This document shows positions 60,448-64,000 of a stretch of 64,000 bases of DNA, one piece after another. The notes beneath the pieces were generated by a model that saw only the letters and a program-made list of their open reading frames with translations, was not told where the DNA came from and did not search any database. Location: contig NZ_BMIA01000003.1 in NCBI RefSeq assembly GCF_014641595.1, positions 310,001 to 374,000 of the forward strand. Reading direction: 5' to 3'. A program made the translations under genes and the position numbers. Origin of the DNA: Dyadobacter endophyticus. Lineage in GTDB: Bacteria > Bacteroidota > Bacteroidia > Cytophagales > Spirosomataceae. How positions within the stretch are numbered: the stretch's first letter is position 1; each line of letters opens with the position of its first letter.

Positions 60448-60476
60448 GGTGAACGATGCTACCAACATCATTCACC
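60448..60476 (+). terminator. Hairpin after the FecR gene
   Basis: GGTGAACGATG (60448-60458) and CATCATTCACC (60466-60476) pair with one mismatch around a seven-base loop, 43 bases after the FecR stop. No T-run follows, so it may be an attenuator or processing site before SusC and not a full terminator. Confidence 0.4.
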
Positions 60477-60516
60477 CGATTAAAATCCCCCCTCATTCTA
60501 TGCTGACGCTAAGAAA

Positions 60517-60541
60517 TCCCGGACTGAAAGTCCAACAGGGA
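60517..60541 (+). repeat. Hairpin in the SusC leader
   Basis: Stem TCCC/GGGA and GGACT/AGTCC with a GAA loop, 50-75 bases upstream of the susC-like start. Its place in the leader of the most highly expressed gene of the locus suggests transcript stability or translational control. Confidence 0.35.
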
Positions 60542-60590
60542 CAAGGGAATTATTTTGCCGATTTTTTAAACCTACAAAACAGACAAAAGT

Positions 60591-63500
60591 ATGAAAAAAA
60601 CCTTTGACCGGCAGAGTTACCTGCTCAAAATTATGAGAATCAGCCTCATACAATTGTTTATCATTATCCAGGTTTCCGGGCTCGCCGTGGCGTTCGACGG
60701 TTTCGGACAGGAACTACTCAACCGTCGTTTGACGGTAAACATCCGTGAACAGAAAATTGGCGCGGCATTGGAGCAGATTGGCAAAATTTCCGGCGTGCAT
60801 TTTATGTACAGCCCGGAGCTTATCCGTTCACAGCGTAAGGTCACTTTCAGTGCCAGAGAGGAAAAACTGGAAACGATACTCAACAACTTCCTTACGCCAT
60901 TGCAGGTGTCTTACGAAGTTTCAGGCAAACAGATTTTGCTGAAAAGAGCCGTTTCAAAGCCTGCGTCTACCCTGCCCGAAGGAGCAGGCACGTCCATCAA
61001 AACGATCCAGTCTATTGATTTTCAAATTAAAGGAAAGGTGAAGGACGCAACAGGCGGCACCATTCCCGGCGCGACGGTCGTCCTCAAAGGCAGCTCGTCG
61101 GTGGGAACTACGACCGATGCCGACGGCGGATTTGCATTGAATGTACCCGATGGCAGTACGACCCTCGTGGTTTCGTCGATCGGCTTCCTGACCCAGGAGA
61201 TCGATATTACCAGCAAAACCCTGGTGGAAGTAACCCTCCAATCCGATATTAAATCACTTTCGGAAGTAGTGGTAACGGGTTACTCGTCCCAATCGAAACG
61301 CGACATTACCGGCGCAGTTTCTACCGTTGACGCTACCGAACTCACCAAAGTGGCCGCTCCGAACGTGGCTCAGCAGTTGCAGGGCCGCGTGGCCGGTGTA
61401 ACCGTGACATCCAACAATACACCCGGCGGCGAAGCGACCGTCCGCATCCGCGGTTTTGGCACGATCAACAACAACGACCCGCTTTACGTCATCGACGGCG
61501 TACCTACGAAAGGTGGTTTGAACAGCATTAACCCGAACAATATCGAATCGATGCAGGTATTGAAAGACGCTTCTTCGGCTTCGATCTACGGCTCACGCGC
61601 TGCAAACGGGGTGATTATTATCACTACAAAAAAAGGAAAAGTAGGTGCCCCAAGATTTACATTCAATTCCCGCGCGGGCTTCCAGACCGGGAAAGTTGAT
61701 CTCGACCTGATCAAAGACCCGCAGCAATTCGGCGACCTTCTTTGGACGCAGCGTAAGAATGCGGGCGTGCTCACGAACGGCAACCCGTCGCACCAGCAAT
61801 ATGGCAATGGGCCATCGGCGGTTGTGCCTGATTACATTCTCGCAGGTTCGAGCTACGGATTGAATATCAAGACAGATCCATCGAACCCAAACAGCCCCGA
61901 TAATCCGGCCGTGCTAGCTCTTGTCGATCCCTCCCGTTACAACTACAACCGGTCCGGTTTTTACCAGATCGTAAAGGCCAATAAGGAAGGTACAGACTGG
62001 CACAAGGAAATCCTGCGCCCGGCGGCGATCCAGGAATACAATATCGGAGCAAACGGCGGTACGGAGAACGGGCGTTACGCGCTTGCACTCAATTATTTCA
62101 AACAGGACGGCGTATTGATCCACACCTCATTCGACCGCTATTCGATCCGTTCGAATACCGAGTTTAGTTTCAAAAAACGCATTCGTCTGGGCGAAAACCT
62201 GGAATTGAGCTATACCGAAAACAAAGGTTACTACAATGCGAACGGTACTGCCAGCTCTACCAACAACCAGGATGGCAACCCGATCGGCAATGGCTACCGC
62301 ATCCCTTCGATCATTCCGGTGTACGACATTGCGGGTAACTTCGCCGCCACCCGCGCGGCAGGTCTTGGCCCCGCTACCAACCCCGTTGCACAGCTTTGGA
62401 GAAGCCGCAACAACCAGACCAATACCCTGCGTGCTTTCGGGAATGCCTACCTGGAAGTGGATATTTTAAAAGACCTGACCGCCAAATCGAGCATTGGTAT
62501 CGACTTTATCAACGCCAACCGCGTGGGTTATACTTTGCTCGACCTCGAAGAAGCGGAGATTGAAGCCGCCAATGCGATGACCAACGGAAATGCCTACGAC
62601 ATTAACTGGACGTGGTCGAATACACTGAACTATACGAGAAACCTCGGCGCCTCACACAAACTGAGCGTGCTGGCTGGTACGGAGGCGATCAAAGGCACCG
62701 GCCGCGACTTCTCCGCCACCCGCACGACCTTTTTCTCCGAAGACCCGTTATATATGTACCTCAACTCGGGAACCTCAGGTATTGCCAACACCGGTGCAGG
62801 CTATCAGTGGGCATTGTTCTCCGTTTTTGGGAAAATCAACTATGCATTCAAAGACCGCTATTTGCTCGAAGCTACCGTGCGCCGTGATGGTTCTTCACGC
62901 TTCGGACAGAACAACCGCTACGGTACATTCCCGGCGTTCAGCGCAGGATGGCGCCTGTCGGAGGAAAGCTTTATGAAGAGCATTCCCTGGCTGGATGATC
63001 TGAAACTGCGTGCTGGGTGGGGACAAACCGGAAATCAGGAGATTGGTAACTACAATGGTTTCAGCACTTACCGTTCGAGCCTGAGCCAGTCGTCGTACCC
63101 GATCGACGGTTCGAACAATGCCGTGCAGCCGGGCTTCGATACGGAAGCATTCGGCAACCAGAACGCGAAATGGGAGACCACCACGCAGACCAACGTCGGT
63201 ATCGACGCCACTTTCCTCAAAGGGATGTTCGGCCTGAACCTCGATTTGTACAACCGTACCACTTCCGACATGCTTTACCAGGTTGCATTGCCTGCAACAC
63301 AGGGTGTGGCGACCATTCCGTTTGTGAATGTGGGTGAAATGAACAACAAGGGTATCGACCTCGCCATTGACTTCCATAACAAAGCATTGAACGGCGATCT
63401 CACCTACTCGATAGGCGCCAATTTTTCGACCTACAAAAACGAAGTAAAACGCCTGAACGCCAGCTCTACCGCGGTACTTCTTGGCCCTGCTATCCGCAGC

Positions 63501-64000
63501 TACACCTGGACCCGCTCCGTAGCAGGCATGCCGCTTTACTCATTTTACGGCTTGCAGATCGACGGCATTTATCAGAACCAGGGCGATGTGGACGCCGGTC
63601 CGAAATACCCGGGCTATGCGGCTGTGGGTAAATACAAATACCACGACACCGACGGTGACGGCACCATCACCGACAACGACCGCAAGTTCCTCGGCAACCC
63701 GCATCCGGACTTCACTTACGGTATCAACCTGAATGCCGGTTACAAGAACTTCGATTTTTCGGCATTCTTCCAGGGCGTAAAAGGTAACCAGATCATCAAC
63801 ATGGTGAAGCGCTGGGTGGACTTCAACAACCAAGCCGGTAACCGCAGCCTCCGCATGCTCAACGATTCGTGGACGCCCGAAAATCCGGATGCAGTATTGC
63901 CCATCCTGGACGCCAACGACAGCCGCAGCCAGCAACCTTCGAGCTATTTTATCGAAGACGGCTCCTATTTCCGTATGAAAAACCTCACGCTGGGCTACAC
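60591..64000 (+). CDS. SusC/RagA-family TonB-dependent outer-membrane receptor with STN signalling domain (truncated by window end)
   Basis: The first 1136 codons of a large receptor; the frame stays open to the window end. Order: signal/membrane segment (about 14-34), STN domain (about 46-105, LTVNIREQKIGAALEQIGKI), which is the module that contacts FecR in signal transduction, a carboxypeptidase-regulatory-like domain (about 145-220, IKGKVKDATGGTIPGATVVL), the SusC box VVVTGYSSQSKRDITGA (about 225-241), the plug, and a beta-barrel. It would import oligosaccharides with an SusD lipoprotein and TonB; an SusD gene is expected just beyond the window. The sigma/FecR genes upstream suit a self-sensing glycan locus. 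Confidence 0.95.
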   Translation, partial: MKKTFDRQSYLLKIMRISLIQLFIIIQVSGLAVAFDGFGQELLNRRLTVNIREQKIGAALEQIGKISGVHFMYSPELIRSQRKVTFSAREEKLETILNNFLTPLQVSYEVSGKQILLKRAVSKPASTLPEGAGTSIKTIQSIDFQIKGKVKDATGGTIPGATVVLKGSSSVGTTTDADGGFALNVPDGSTTLVVSSIGFLTQEIDITSKTLVEVTLQSDIKSLSEVVVTGYSSQSKRDITGAVSTVDATELTKVAAPNVAQQLQGRVAGVTVTSNNTPGGEATVRIRGFGTINNNDPLYVIDGVPTKGGLNSINPNNIESMQVLKDASSASIYGSRAANGVIIITTKKGKVGAPRFTFNSRAGFQTGKVDLDLIKDPQQFGDLLWTQRKNAGVLTNGNPSHQQYGNGPSAVVPDYILAGSSYGLNIKTDPSNPNSPDNPAVLALVDPSRYNYNRSGFYQIVKANKEGTDWHKEILRPAAIQEYNIGANGGTENGRYALALNYFKQDGVLIHTSFDRYSIRSNTEFSFKKRIRLGENLELSYTENKGYYNANGTASSTNNQDGNPIGNGYRIPSIIPVYDIAGNFAATRAAGLGPATNPVAQLWRSRNNQTNTLRAFGNAYLEVDILKDLTAKSSIGIDFINANRVGYTLLDLEEAEIEAANAMTNGNAYDINWTWSNTLNYTRNLGASHKLSVLAGTEAIKGTGRDFSATRTTFFSEDPLYMYLNSGTSGIANTGAGYQWALFSVFGKINYAFKDRYLLEATVRRDGSSRFGQNNRYGTFPAFSAGWRLSEESFMKSIPWLDDLKLRAGWGQTGNQEIGNYNGFSTYRSSLSQSSYPIDGSNNAVQPGFDTEAFGNQNAKWETTTQTNVGIDATFLKGMFGLNLDLYNRTTSDMLYQVALPATQGVATIPFVNVGEMNNKGIDLAIDFHNKALNGDLTYSIGANFSTYKNEVKRLNASSTAVLLGPAIRSYTWTRSVAGMPLYSFYGLQIDGIYQNQGDVDAGPKYPGYAAVGKYKYHDTDGDGTITDNDRKFLGNPHPDFTYGINLNAGYKNFDFSAFFQGVKGNQIINMVKRWVDFNNQAGNRSLRMLNDSWTPENPDAVLPILDANDSRSQQPSSYFIEDGSYFRMKNLTLGY

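Overview
The window looks like the chromosome of a Gram-negative Bacteroidota of the order Cytophagales, probably close to Dyadobacter. This rests on family content: a SusC/RagA receptor with FecI/FecR-type regulators, DUF5686, DUF2279, DUF4403 and DUF2027-Smr proteins, an extended ribosomal protein S16, Uma2, and promoters of the Bacteroidota type (TTTG, about 20 bases, TAnnTTTG). Base composition is near 50% GC and even. I see no prophage, insertion sequence, CRISPR array, tRNA or rRNA. The genus is inference.

Layout. 1-4.5 kb (minus strand): HAD phosphatase, flippase-like membrane protein, CDP-alcohol phosphotransferase, ATP-grasp enzyme and nucleotidyltransferase, which together resemble a lipid head-group pathway. 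4.5-7.1 kb: a DUF5686 outer-membrane protein. 7.2-10.5 kb: an overlapping three-gene operon (serine palmitoyltransferase, acyltransferase-like protein, NAD-dependent reductase/epimerase) that fits dihydroceramide synthesis. 11-17.3 kb: a TetR, TolC, membrane-fusion and RND efflux operon. 17.5-30.2 kb: mixed single genes (ApbE, amidase, polytopic membrane protein, secreted toroid-like protein, alpha/beta hydrolase with a Crp-like regulator, secreted amidotransferase-like protein, Uma2, a MarR-GNAT fusion, LpxB). 30.2-33.4 kb: QueD-type enzyme, HldD, and a lone SufB with its own terminator. 33.5-38.2 kb: CPA2 antiporter, ACC-deaminase-like enzyme, RluD, GNAT. 38.3-40.2 kb: rpsP-rimM-trmD. 40.3-42.4 kb: an OmpA-family protein and the RNase P RNA gene. 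42.4-48.8 kb: envelope proteins of unknown role, a VWA protein and FabG. 48.9-52.9 kb: YiaA/B protein, SDR, ABC transporter pair and a glycosyltransferase-like protein. 53.1-64 kb: a glycan-use locus with glycosylasparaginase, two GH29 fucosidases, a GH76 enzyme, an ECF sigma factor, FecR and a SusC receptor cut by the window end.

How the genes fit together. The first 10 kb may be one membrane-lipid region: ceramide backbone from the 7.2-10.5 kb operon and a phospho-head group from the 0.8-4.5 kb set. The cell also makes LPS (lpxB, hldD). The last 11 kb reads as a system for the reducing end of N-glycans: fucosidases remove fucose, glycosylasparaginase cleaves the GlcNAc-Asn bond, and the sigma/anti-sigma/SusC trio senses and imports the glycan. 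Several short dyads lie at promoters of regulators (MarR, TetR) and of the glycan operon and are candidate operators.
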